Source: Halichoerus grypus (Eukaryota; Chordata; Mammalia; Carnivora; Phocidae). From it: DNA of 64,000 nt. The stretch lies in contig NC_135719.1 of assembly GCF_964656455.1 (NCBI RefSeq), forward strand, positions 127,639,444 to 127,703,443. Direction: 5' to 3'. The position numbers and the translations under genes are program-made. The notes beneath the pieces were generated by a model that searched no databases, had not been told where the DNA came from, and worked only from the letters and a program-made list of their open reading frames with translations. Positions 46,401-53,400 of this stretch are shown piece after piece. The stretch's first letter is position 1. Each line of letters opens with the position of its first letter.

Positions 46401-49400
46401 CCCAGGACCTGAGCCGAAGGCAGCTGCTTAACCGACCGAGCCACCCAGGCATCCCTCTATTTTCTAAATAGTTCATAATATTTAATCTACAATGGCCCCA
46501 TGATCCTAAAAGAAAAAAAGATTAAGGGCGCTTGGCTGGCTCAGTCAGTAGTATGCGACGCTCATCTTGGGGTGTGAGTTGGAGCCCCAAATTGGGGGTA
46601 GCGTTTACTCAAAAAAAGATTAAAAACATTACCCATTTTTCATTATGTTCTTAATTTCTAGATCTGTAAGGTGAGCTACCCAATATTATTTAAGTTCAAA
46701 ATGCTAAATTATTTAGTCTATTAGGACTTTTGATCTCATTAACTAATTTTCTTTTCAAAAGCTCAGCCTTAATAATAGCAACAATTTTTAATTTGTTTTT
46801 CTTTTTTTTGCCACACGAGAACATAGAGACATTGTGATTAGAGCGACCATTATGAATTGTTCCATCATTCAAAGCGGTTCTTCTGCCAGAGCAGGTGTCT
46901 GGAGTCGTGGCAGGGAGCCCAGAGTCAAGGTGATCATTTTTGATTTGTACCTGGTGTGTCATTTTCTGCACTTAAGGCAGGCACAACTGACTCCTGTTCT
47001 AACCTTTGGGAATGCTAAATAAATGGAAATCTTAGATGAGGCAGATTTAAAAGGAGTTTGGGAGTGAAATATTTCTGTGTTTAGTTTCCCCTTTGTCTAT
47101 TTACCTGCTTACAACTCCTCTCCTGAAATTAGATAAATGATTATATGATTTTGTCTTCTGAGGTCAGCCGCACTCACCAGGATAGCCTTGGAGTCCATAG
47201 GCTTGCCACTTGCTGACTGGCTGAAGTCCTGCTCTATGTGCATCGTGGTCACTGACGGAAGATACACTCAGCTGAGATCTAACCACCTGGCAGGAAGGAA
47301 AGAGAAGTTGGAGTGCTAAAGCTATTTTGCAGGTCAGATCTGAGAATCTCAAACTTCTAAAGATATTTCTGGTATGAGGCAAAATTAGGAGTCCTAAGTC
47401 TGGGCTCCTAAACTTAGTTCTACCATTTACTTGATGTAAGACTTAGATAAGTCACTTAACTTCTTAGAGCCTCAGTTTTTTCATCTATATACTAACAAAC
47501 ACTAGAAAGCAATATAAAATTAAGCAGTATGAGAAGCAGGCTGATTTTGGCCTTCAAGACTACCTTTTTGTATGACCCCACACCTTTGTGGATTTCTTGT
47601 AAGATCTAAATCGTGAGAGATGTACTGAAATATCCTCAAAGTTCTGTTCACCTCAATTCGGCCCAACAATAATGCTTCTGAGGCACTTGTATACAGTTGG
47701 TGTTTAAACAGACCTATGAGGAACATCAGGCAGGGGAGGTTAAGAGAATGGAAGAGAATGCTCCAACCAGACAGAACAACTGTTTCAGTAAAACTGGAAA
47801 CCCTGTTTGCTGAAAGTATAATATTTATTCTCTTTTAGATGAAACTTCAAACTGAAGCTCAGAGCTTTTGCCTTTGTTAATTACTGAGAAATTAAGCCTT
47901 TCAGGGGCTCATGAAGTTTTCTTTGCATATAAGAGCATCTTATGGATGGCTCATTAAATAGGTTAAGGGATCCAATATTCAGTCACTAAAGGATATTCAG
48001 AAAACAAAAACCTTTATTCCTCCATTAATAATAAACTTAAGAGTCTGGCTTGCCTTAGTTATACATCAAATGTTCTCTTCCAAAAAGATGTATCTCTTAT
48101 CCTATCAACTTCACCAAGTGTAGAGATTTCCAGAAAAAAATACCAACCACTTGCTGTGTATTTCCAGTCTCTGTAATAAAATGGCTATCTGGAACTCTCT
48201 GAGAGGCCTGACCAGCCAATTGTTTCAGGTACTGATAAGATGTTTTTATTTCAAACATTTTACAATGATCTCTCAAATAGACCATACTTAATAATGCACT
48301 GTAATTCAGCAACACCCTCATATCTGAAGTAAGTCTGTGGACCTGTTCTCCATGCTAAGCTGAAACAAACCTGAGTCTTTAAAAAAAATCCTGCTTCCAC
48401 CCTTGCCTGTTAGCCATCACTTTCTCCACTGCTCATCAGTTGCTCTCATAGCAACTTTCTTCTCCAGTTCGCTATTTTCAATCTGTTTTGAACTTAAGAA
48501 CCAAACACCCAAGTCTTTTTTTTTTAAAGGGAAAGACACAGAAGGAGAGCACAGTGAGAGTGAGAGGAAGAAGCAGACTCCCTGCTGAGCAGGGCTCATG
48601 ACCTGAGCCAAAGGCAGAGGCTTAACCGACTGAGCCACCCAGGCGCCCCTAAACACCCAAGTTTTTATGTACTCAATGGATAGTGTATTTATTGAGTGCT
48701 TACTGTTTTAGATACGGTGCTAGACAATATTTTCTTCTCAGAGACTAAAAGCATTTTTTTTTTTTTTAAGATTTTATTTATTTATTTGACAGAGAGCGAG
48801 ACAGCGAGAGAGGGAACACAAGCAGGGGGAGTGGGGGAGGGAAAAGCAGGTTCCCCGCTGAGCAGGGAGTCCCGATGTGGGGCTCGATCCCAGGACTCTG
48901 GGATCATGACCTGAGCCGAAGGCAGCCGCTTAACCGACTGAGCCACCCAGGTGCCCTGATTAAAAGTATTTTGAAGAGACAGAGAGCTCGTGCAAGCACA
49001 GCAGGGTAGGCAGAGGGAGGAGGAGAGAATTTTATGCAGGCTCCATTCTCAGTGCGGAGCCTGACGTGGCACTCGATATCACTACCTTGAGATCATGACC
49101 TGAGCTGAAATCAAGAGTCAGATGCTTAACTGAATGAGCAACAAAGGCGCCCCTTCTAAAAGTATTTAAGTATTGCCACAAAATATAGGCAAAAGGAGCT
49201 GAATGAGGATCTGACCCATGTACATTATTCTTAGAGAGCTTTCTGCATGCTATTTTGACAACTCTAAGACCATTTCTGCTAACAAACGAAGTTCCTAAGA
49301 AGCTGAGTTCTAGACATTTGTCTAGAACTGTGCTACTACAGCGTTCCGATTTTGAGAGCTATACTAAGCTTAGAAATAATCCTTCATCCAGCCATCTGTG

Positions 49401-50253
49401 GACAACACCAAGGCCAAATTAAGGGACCAGGGATCCTCAGTGTTACAGCGACTGTAAAGAAATTACGCATTATAGTATAGTTGCGATTTTCCCTGTGCCC
49501 CGTCCTCCTTTATGTTGCTTTTCTTACTTTCCATGGGGAAAGGTAGAAATAATGGATAGTGTTTGGATTCGTTTGCCTTTTACTTTCAAACGTGGAGAAA
49601 TCATCTCAATCTCTCAACGCCCTCTTTCTAAAAGGGCCCAGAGACGACAGGGACCAGTTTTATGGACAACGGTTTAACCAACAACATCGATCCCTTTCTG
49701 TTCAGGGACTACTCGGGTAGTTGTTTTTTTCAAGCTGCAGAGCGCTATCCTAATATCTACGAATACGATGTATGGGTTTTTACACAAATCGAAGTAGAGA
49801 TGCAAATGGACAGTTAATGTTAGGAATGAACACCAATTCCCAGGCACTCTTTGAGGCCGCGGCCACCAATGGCCGCGTGGAGAAACCGGCAGCACAGCTC
49901 TTCACCGCCAAAGTGTGACGCTTCGTGGACAGTTAAGCTCCGCGCCCATGGAGAGCGGGAATTACTCAATAACACTCAGTCTGGAAGCGAAAAGAGGTGA
50001 GGAGGACCCTGAAGCCCCTCCAAGAGCGAGGCGAGGCGACCGGGGGCGCGGGTCGCTCCTCTGTCCGTACCTTGCGGGCACCAGGCCCCGTCCCGCGGGC
50101 TGCGTGGGCCGCCGAGAAATCAATGACCGCTCCCAGGTCTGCAGTCCCAGGGCGGCTCTGACGGTAGAAGCGGAAAAGCTTCCGAAAGGCGTCCTCCCGC
50201 GGCTCTGCCGCCAGCGTCGCTACAGAGCCCACGGCCGCCGCCATCTTCCCCAT
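21980..50253 (-). CDS. ALKBH1: ALKBH1, nucleic-acid Fe(II)/2-oxoglutarate dioxygenase (6 coding exons)
   Basis: Coding exons on the minus strand: 50253-50071, 47286-47178, 43273-43111, 26518-26428, 23630-23437, 22409-21980. Sizes 183+109+163+91+194+430 = 1170 bp, giving 389 residues plus stop, the length I know for the human protein. All junctions are GT-AG and phases match. The family removes methyl groups from tRNA (m1A58) and oxidises m5C34 of mitochondrial tRNA-Met; nuclear DNA/histone roles are debated. Visible catalytic residues: H231 and D233 (GIHVDR, exon 5), H287 (LLNHAVPR, exon 6), and 2-oxoglutarate ligands R338/R344 ([10 protein letters not shown]). Start chosen at [10 protein letters not shown], matching the known N-terminus; no upstream in-frame ATG was found. 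No frameshift or premature stop. It is divergent from SLIRP and probably shares its promoter. Confidence 0.97.
22410..23436 (-). other. ALKBH1 intron 5
   Basis: Holds one CAN-SINE (22778-22978). No other feature recognised. Confidence 0.8.
22778..22978 (-). mobile_element. CAN-SINE
   Basis: Target duplication ttcacttt at 22770-22777 and 22979-22986. Confidence 0.92.
23437..23630 (-). CDS. ALKBH1: ALKBH1 coding exon 5 (catalytic HxD)
   Basis: Residues 183-246 plus two bases of codon 247. Starts [16 protein letters not shown] and contains the iron-binding pair H231/D233 in [20 protein letters not shown]. Acceptor tcaaag, donor gtaagc. Confidence 0.97.
23631..26427 (-). other. ALKBH1 intron 4
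   Basis: One CAN-SINE (25880-26071); the rest has no recognised element. Confidence 0.8.
25880..26071 (+). mobile_element. CAN-SINE
   Basis: 16-bp perfect target duplication agaaaatacaagctca at 25864-25879 and 26072-26087. Confidence 0.94.
26428..26518 (-). CDS. ALKBH1: ALKBH1 coding exon 4
   Basis: 91 bp encoding residues 152 (shared) to 182: [20 protein letters not shown] then [10 protein letters not shown]. Acceptor cacag, donor gtatgc, ends in phase 0. It is separated from exon 3 by the 16.6-kb intron that holds the L1. Confidence 0.97.
26693..26893 (-). mobile_element. CAN-SINE
   Basis: Target duplication catg[t/a]tagcatttct at 26678-26692 and 26894-26908. Contains a short (GTGC)n tract. 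Confidence 0.9.
26894..26957. repeat. 64-bp flanking repeat, copy A
   Basis: Starts catgatagcatttctaattt, ends gatcaatttta; 57 of 64 bases match copy B at 27150-27213. Confidence 0.88.
26958..27149 (-). mobile_element. CAN-SINE with 64-bp flanking duplication
   Basis: Different subtype from the previous SINE. Flanked by two 64-bp copies (26894-26957 and 27150-27213) that differ at 7 positions. Confidence 0.9.
27150..27213. repeat. 64-bp flanking repeat, copy B
   Basis: Starts catgttagcacttctaactt, ends gatcaatttta. Confidence 0.88.
29160..29278. mobile_element. MER5-like hAT element, left part (split by L1)
   Basis: Old non-autonomous hAT-Charlie type sequence: 'gtggtttccaaattttaatgg', 'gagaatcaccta', 'aaattctgattcagcagg'. 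It continues past the L1 at 36397-36455 and ends with the inverted terminus tttgaaaaacact. The L1 landed in it. Confidence 0.6.
29758..33573 (-). pseudogene. L1 ORF2 (endonuclease/reverse transcriptase), broken
   Basis: Starts [20 protein letters not shown]. Endonuclease motifs: VGDFNTP and [14 protein letters not shown] motifs: [58 protein letters not shown] (the YADD-type box as FADD). The C-terminal Cys-rich region is [19 protein letters not shown]. Breaks: extra base in an A-run at about 33476-33484; one-base loss near 33098; extra base in an A-run at about 32761-32768; one-base loss near 31962; TAG at 31699-31701. The last 647 codons are otherwise open to the natural stop. Confidence 0.92.
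33655..34547 (-). pseudogene. L1 ORF1 (RNA-binding protein), broken
   Basis: Starts [20 protein letters not shown]. Residues about 30-115 are the coiled coil ([20 protein letters not shown]). A one-base shift near 34190-34205 ends this frame at ...TRAEFER; homology resumes in another frame ([12 protein letters not shown]). A TGA at 33976-33978 replaces what looks like a CpG Arg codon. The C-terminal domain follows ([20 protein letters not shown] ... [12 protein letters not shown]). ORF1p binds L1 RNA as a trimer; this copy could make only the N-terminal 125 residues. Confidence 0.9.
34548..36381 (-). promoter_or_regulatory. L1 5' UTR / internal promoter
   Basis: GC- and CpG-rich outer part 35340-36381, then an A-rich part 34660-35330 with two degenerate tandem units of about 253 bp, each starting gatcaggc (34768 and 35021 on plus). 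A YY1-like CAAGATGGCGG lies at the very 5' end (minus strand, about 36359-36369), as in other mammalian L1s. Long plus-strand frames here (e.g. 35440-35910) are antisense to the L1. Confidence 0.8.
36397..36455. mobile_element. MER5-like hAT element, right part
   Basis: Continuation of the element interrupted by the L1: ends 'gaccacactttgaaaaacactattc', whose reverse complement resembles the left terminus. Confidence 0.55.
36612..36807 (+). mobile_element. CAN-SINE
   Basis: Target duplication aattcag at 36605-36611 and 36808-36814. Confidence 0.9.
36909..36931 (+). mobile_element. Tailless 23-nt CAN-SINE head insertion
   Basis: The first 23 nt of a CAN-SINE (ggggcgcctg...ctcagtcg) and nothing else: no body, no A-tail. 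Flanked by perfect 20-bp direct repeats ttaagaatggggcatacact at 36889-36908 and 36932-36951. The next SINE bases (ttaag in the 'cagtcgttaagcg' variant) are identical to the start of the repeat. The cut fits TT/AAGA. Confidence 0.9.
38211..38317 (-). mobile_element. Short CAN-SINE (tRNA-like type)
   Basis: 'gtgatctctacacccaacgt', 'gactgagccagctgcacaccc'. Confidence 0.85.
38528..38905 (-). mobile_element. Old L1, inverted 5' segment
   Basis: Antisense L1 ORF2 3' part: 'ttggatatatacccagaagtg', 'tttggaggaacctccac'. It joins head-on a sense L1 segment (from about 38906). Interrupted by a CAN-SINE at 38635-38855. Confidence 0.75.
38635..38855 (-). mobile_element. CAN-SINE
   Basis: Inserted in the inverted L1 segment; 11-bp target duplication ctggtaatcct at 38624-38634 and 38856-38866. 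Two T-runs separated by 'aaataacagtgga' form the tail. Confidence 0.9.
38906..39400 (+). mobile_element. Old L1, sense 3' segment
   Basis: End of ORF2 and 3' UTR of an L1M-type element: 'gtgtccattggtggatgaat', 'tactattcagccataaaaaa', 'ctgtatgatcttacttgtatg', 'gcaatatatagataccaaat'. With the preceding inverted segment it has the shape of a twin-primed (5'-inverted) insertion. Confidence 0.75.
40085..40266 (+). mobile_element. CAN-SINE
   Basis: 17-bp perfect target duplication gaaaacagactgaagag at 40068-40084 and 40267-40283. Confidence 0.94.
41790..42510 (+). mobile_element. Two L2 3' ends in tandem
   Basis: First copy ends near 42070 ('ccttgaaagcaggaactgtg', 'actcaataggtatttgttg'); second ends near 42510 ('ctcctgagtacaaagacagtg', 'accctcaataaatatttgtg'). 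Both sense. Confidence 0.65.
42704..42824 (-). mobile_element. Short CAN-SINE (tRNA-like type)
   Basis: Target duplication ggaactca at 42696-42703 and 42825-42832. Confidence 0.88.
43111..43273 (-). CDS. ALKBH1: ALKBH1 coding exon 3
   Basis: Residues 98 (shared) to 152 (shared): [20 protein letters not shown] through [10 protein letters not shown]. Acceptor tatag, donor gtaagt. This part precedes the jelly-roll core and is almost identical to the human sequence as I remember it. Confidence 0.97.
43966..44156 (+). mobile_element. CAN-SINE
   Basis: 14-bp perfect target duplication aagaattagagatg at 43952-43965 and 44157-44170. Confidence 0.94.
44586..44786 (-). mobile_element. CAN-SINE
   Basis: 15-bp perfect target duplication tctccaagtaattta at 44571-44585 and 44787-44801. 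Confidence 0.94.
45121..45420 (-). mobile_element. MIR, minus orientation, split by the tRNA half
   Basis: Reverse complement of MIR: 'aacatttattaatcatttac', 'tttaatcttcacaataacc', 'cttatcaggaaactgagg', 'cttgcccaaggtcatata', 'gacttgaacccaggtagcc', 'taaccactagtat'. The 34-nt tRNA fragment and its target duplication lie near its tail. Confidence 0.85.
45155..45188 (+). mobile_element. 5' half of tRNA-Ala(AGC) inserted without tail
   Basis: 34 nt matching nucleotides 1-34 of tRNA-Ala-AGC: 'aggggtgtagctcagtgg' (A box) then 'tagagcgcatgcttag', with nt 1 G>A. It stops in the anticodon loop; the next bases ca(t) are shared with the target. No acceptor stem 3' half, no T arm, no CCA, no poly(A). Flanked by a 20-bp direct repeat catttactatgtgcca[t/g]gca at 45135-45154 and 45189-45208 (one mismatch). 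It interrupts a MIR. Not a functional tRNA gene: it lacks the B box. Confidence 0.88.
46291..46457 (-). mobile_element. CAN-SINE
   Basis: Target duplication tattttct at 46283-46290 and 46458-46465. Confidence 0.9.
46526..46610 (+). mobile_element. Short CAN-SINE (tRNA-like type)
   Basis: 13-bp perfect target duplication aaaaaaagattaa at 46513-46525 and 46611-46623. Confidence 0.88.
47178..47286 (-). CDS. ALKBH1: ALKBH1 coding exon 2
   Basis: Residues 62-97 plus the first base of codon 98. Reads [20 protein letters not shown] then [16 protein letters not shown]. Acceptor tgccag, donor gtgagt, ends in phase 1. Confidence 0.96.
47997..48072. repeat. 76-bp perfect direct repeat, copy 1
   Basis: Starts tcagaaaacaaaaaccttta and ends atacatcaaatg. 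Identical over 76 bp, as I read it, to 51095-51170. In ALKBH1 intron 1. Not part of a SINE, MIR or L1 that I recognise. Confidence 0.9.
48515..48650 (-). mobile_element. CAN-SINE, internally deleted
   Basis: Target duplication aaacacccaagt at 48503-48514 and 48651-48662. At 136 bp it lacks the usual middle ('gggagcccgatgtgggg' region). Confidence 0.92.
48758..48957 (-). mobile_element. CAN-SINE
   Basis: Target duplication a[c/t]taaaag[c/t]atttt at 48744-48757 and 48959-48972. Confidence 0.9.
48973..49153 (-). mobile_element. Older CAN-SINE
   Basis: Diverged body ('gagacagagagctcgtgcaag', 'gagatcatgacctgagctgaa'), ending 'aaaggcgcccc'. 'taaaagtattt' on both sides suggests its target duplication overlaps that of the neighbour. 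Confidence 0.82.
50071..50253 (-). CDS. ALKBH1: ALKBH1 coding exon 1
   Basis: Residues 1-61, from [20 protein letters not shown] to ...GPGARK. Donor gtacgg follows in phase 0. GC-rich and inside the CpG-dense promoter region. The N-terminus is alanine-rich and then basic, compatible with the reported dual mitochondrial/nuclear location. Confidence 0.96.
50237..50247 (-). promoter_or_regulatory. YY1-like motif at ALKBH1 start
   Basis: AAGATGGCGGC on the minus strand, overlapping codons 3-6 of ALKBH1 (MGKMAAA). It matches the known YY1 core AAnATGGCGGC. Mirror image of the motif at the SLIRP start. Confidence 0.6.
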
Positions 50254-50357
50254 GTCTGTATCAGGCCTCTTCTGACCCGGAAGCAGATTGCGTGCCCCAG
50301 ATTCGCCAGAGTCTTCCGGGGTCGCGACCACAGGTCACAGAGCCCCTCGATCTAAAA
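50254..50357. promoter_or_regulatory. Bidirectional ALKBH1/SLIRP promoter
   Basis: Only 104 bp separate the two start codons. The surrounding 49.9-50.5 kb is CpG-rich and SINE-free. No TATA box is visible. ETS-type cores occur in both directions: CCGGAAG at 50277-50283 (+) and its reverse at 50313-50319. YY1-like motifs overlap both start codons: 50237-50247 (minus, AAGATGGCGGC) and 50355-50365 (plus, AAAATGGCGGC). An AGGTCA nuclear-receptor half-site is at 50332-50337. Both transcripts must have very short or overlapping 5' UTRs. Confidence 0.85.
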
Positions 50358-50365
50358 ATGGCGGC
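50355..50365 (+). promoter_or_regulatory. YY1-like motif at SLIRP start
   Basis: AAAATGGCGGC on the plus strand, containing the SLIRP ATG. It fits the YY1 core and the frequent position of YY1 sites at translation starts of TATA-less genes. Confidence 0.6.
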
Positions 50366-50454
50366 TTCTGCAGTAAGGGGTGCTGTGGCGCTGCGTACGA
50401 GTATTAGCCGGCCCGTGGCTTTTGTCAGAAAAATTCCCTGGACCGCGGCCTCGA
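50358..50454 (+). CDS. SLIRP: SLIRP coding exon 1
   Basis: Residues 1-32 and the first base of codon 33: presequence plus the first beta strand of the RRM ([12 protein letters not shown]). Donor gtgagt at 50455. Confidence 0.95.
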
Positions 50455-53400
50455 GTGAGTGATGGAGACGTGTTTGGGGCGGAAGTTTTAGGTACAAGCG
50501 ATCCTCAAAAGCACTGCTTTCGGCGGAATACTTAAGTCAGCGTGGTGGCTGTATTAAGAGCTGTGGCTCCTGAGCAAGCCAGTGAGCAGAAATAAAAAAT
50601 TTTTTTCAGTGAATCGTTCAGGGATGCCCCTTGAGCTTTTTCGGCACGTATTCAGGGTCTCCTGCCTTTCCAGAGTGACTCGGTGGAACGTTCGTTCCTT
50701 GAAAACTTAAGATTTACGATTTAGAAGGGATTATTTTGACAGTGGTGTGAAGGGTGGATTCAAACTGGCAAGATTGAAGGCAAGGAGACTCGCTAAAAGG
50801 CAATTTCAATAATTTAGTCCAAAGACGAGGACCTGAAATAGGGTAGTGGTAAAAAGGGGGCCAGATTCACTTATGTTAACAAAACAAAATCAACGGTTTT
50901 TCGCAATGGCTTGAATGGGGTCAGCGTACGGGAGGGAAAGGGAAGAACGACTTCCAGGTTTTTAGCGTTGGTGAATATCGTGGTTAGAATGTAGGGGAAG
51001 CAGGTTTAAAGAAGATGAGTAAAGTTTAAATGTGTTGAGTTTGAGAAAAACCTGTGAGGTCTCCGTCAGGCAGGTGAACAGAGGAGATTGTGTATCAGAA
51101 AACAAAAACCTTTATTCCTCCATTAATAATAAACTTAAGAGTCTGGCTTGCCTTAGTTATACATCAAATGATTGAGAAGTGCACTTTGAAGCCATGCTGC
51201 CTAGGTTAGAATTCCACCTTGGCTATTTAGTAGTTGTGTAACCGTTTAACGGGAGGTAATTTGGGAAGAGGGCTCACCACTGTACCTCAGATGAAATGGA
51301 GTCAGTAATACCTTCTTGACAGGATTTTTGATTGGATTAAATGAGTTTATATGTAAACCACTTAGACTTGTGCTAGATACAGACTTAAGTACTCAATAAA
51401 TGATAGTCGTTTTTGTGATTTCTATAATTGAAGCTCATGGGAGAGGCCTAGGCTGGAGATAGAGCGTTGGGAGTAATCAGTATTGAAATCTCTCACCAAC
51501 ATTGATTTTTGTCAGTTGCAGTTTTGAAAAAAGGTTTTGATTACATTTGCTTACCAAAAATTAAAAATCCACGGTCACTTTTGTAGGTATTCATGTATCA
51601 GGTCATCTCCCTTAAACAAAAGAATGGAACTGGGGATTACTTACCTCTTAGCTTTTGTGGCCCAGGTGTAAGTAGTAGAATGGGAAATAGATTGGTTTGG
51701 GCCCCACCTTCTTAATATGTAGCAGATGAAGATCTAGGCAGTACAATGTCATGCTTAGGCCCTGTGAAACTGTGTAAAGGCACAGGGGTTTCACCTTCAT
51801 CTTGCAGTTGCAAGTTTCCAGACCATAATGGGTTGGTTTAAAACTCATAAAAAAGTCTGTGTAACATACAACTTAGAAGCAGTTTCAGTTCATTGATACA
51901 TTCAGCAAATATTTCAGGAGTATCTGTGGTTGGCATTGTTCTTGCAGCAGTTTCCCCATAGCACTTACAGGTAATTGGGAAGAGGGTTACCTTCCAGAGG
52001 TCGTTTGTTTTGGAAGTGAATGTTTTCTAGAATTTTTAATACCTGGTTTAAAACATGCATATTTAACACTATTTTGTTTAGTGTTAAACAACATGTTTGT
52101 CCTGATGCTGATCCATGAGGTCCTGAATTTGCTGAATGGTTTGACCAACTGTTAGAGCTCTTCAGAAATTTAGTCCCTGTGGGTTGTTGAAGGATTACTA
52201 GGCATTTATTTATTCAGCAAATATTGCCCTACTGTGTTCAATTACTGTTGACATAGTGGACTCAACATTCAGGGAGTTTATGGTGTAGTGGTGAGGGTGA
52301 GGAGACTTAAAACAGATACAGGCAGTTGTTGAACCAGTGAGGTTTAGATGAACTAGGGGAAAATAACCCAGTAATACGAAATATAGATCAGCGAAAGTGT
52401 AAGCACTGCAGTTCAGAAGAGATCAGGTGGTTTTTTAAGTTTATCTACTATGCATCTTTGAGGCCTCACAGGGATAGTACATTGCCTTGTATTGCAGTAG
52501 AAGCCCAATAAAATAATGTTCAGTGGATATATTTGGCCAAGGTCCTGAAGGATAGTTACAATTAAGCAGCAAGAAATAGGATTACTGACATAGCAAGGGG
52601 AAAGAATGACAGGCAAAGATGGGAATCCACAGGACAGATACATAGAATTTCAGTTGCCATACTAGAGAGTAACTATGGGCCAGCAATGGGTAATAAGGCA
52701 GGAAGGGTAAGTAGGGTCATCTCAACAAATTTTAGAGTGTCAACTATTTAACCGAGTGTAAACTTTATGAAAGGGAAGTAAATTGAGCTTTTATTTGAAA
52801 ATCTCTAATATGGCTAGCAACATACTTACTGTATTTTAATGATCTGTCTTCTGTGTGAGTTTCTCACAGGGATTATTATCCATGCACCTAGTACAGTAAC
52901 TGATGAAGACATTCATTATCTGCTGGGAGTGATGAGTATAGTCAACTCAGCAATTTATTTGTGTATGCCCCCACCCCATCATCTCCCCAGATCTCTGGCG
53001 CATTGCAGCTTTATACAGATGGTTCCTGACTTACAGTGGTTTGATTTACAGTTTTTTGACTTTACAGTGGTGTGAAAGTGATAGGCATTCTAAAGAAACT
53101 ATACTTCAAATTTTCAATTTTGATTTTTTTCCCATGCTAGTGATAGGCAGTATGATACTCTCTTGTGATGCGAGGCAGCAGCATCAGCAAGGTGCAGTTC
53201 CCAGTCAGCCATGTGATCACGAGGGTAAACAACTGATAGACTTACAGCCATTTTGTCCCCATATAACCATTCTGGTTTTCATTTTCAGTAGTCAATAAAT
53301 TACATGAGAAATTCAATACTTTATTATAAAATAGGCTATGTGTTGGATGGTTTTGCCCAATTGTAGGCTAATGTAAGTGTTCTGAGCATGTTTAAGGTAG

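Larger units (their letters stand above)
43274..47177 (-). other. ALKBH1 intron 2
   Basis: Contains CAN-SINEs at 43966, 44586, 46291 and 46526, and the MIR with the tRNA-half insertion. A 97-residue frame at 44185-44478 has no recognisable motif. Confidence 0.8.
47287..50070 (-). other. ALKBH1 intron 1
   Basis: A MIR (plus) at about 47400-47500, copy 1 of the 76-bp repeat, three SINEs at 48.5-49.15 kb, then repeat-free sequence rising in CpG towards the promoter. Confidence 0.8.

Noticed and set aside
50254..50331. N-terminal extension of ALKBH1 upstream of MGKMAAA
   Set aside because: The frame is open to 50331 but starts only with GTG; no ATG, and it would run almost to the SLIRP start.
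49915..50355. 146-residue plus-strand frame across the promoter
   Set aside because: Antisense shadow of ALKBH1 exon 1 in a CpG-rich region.
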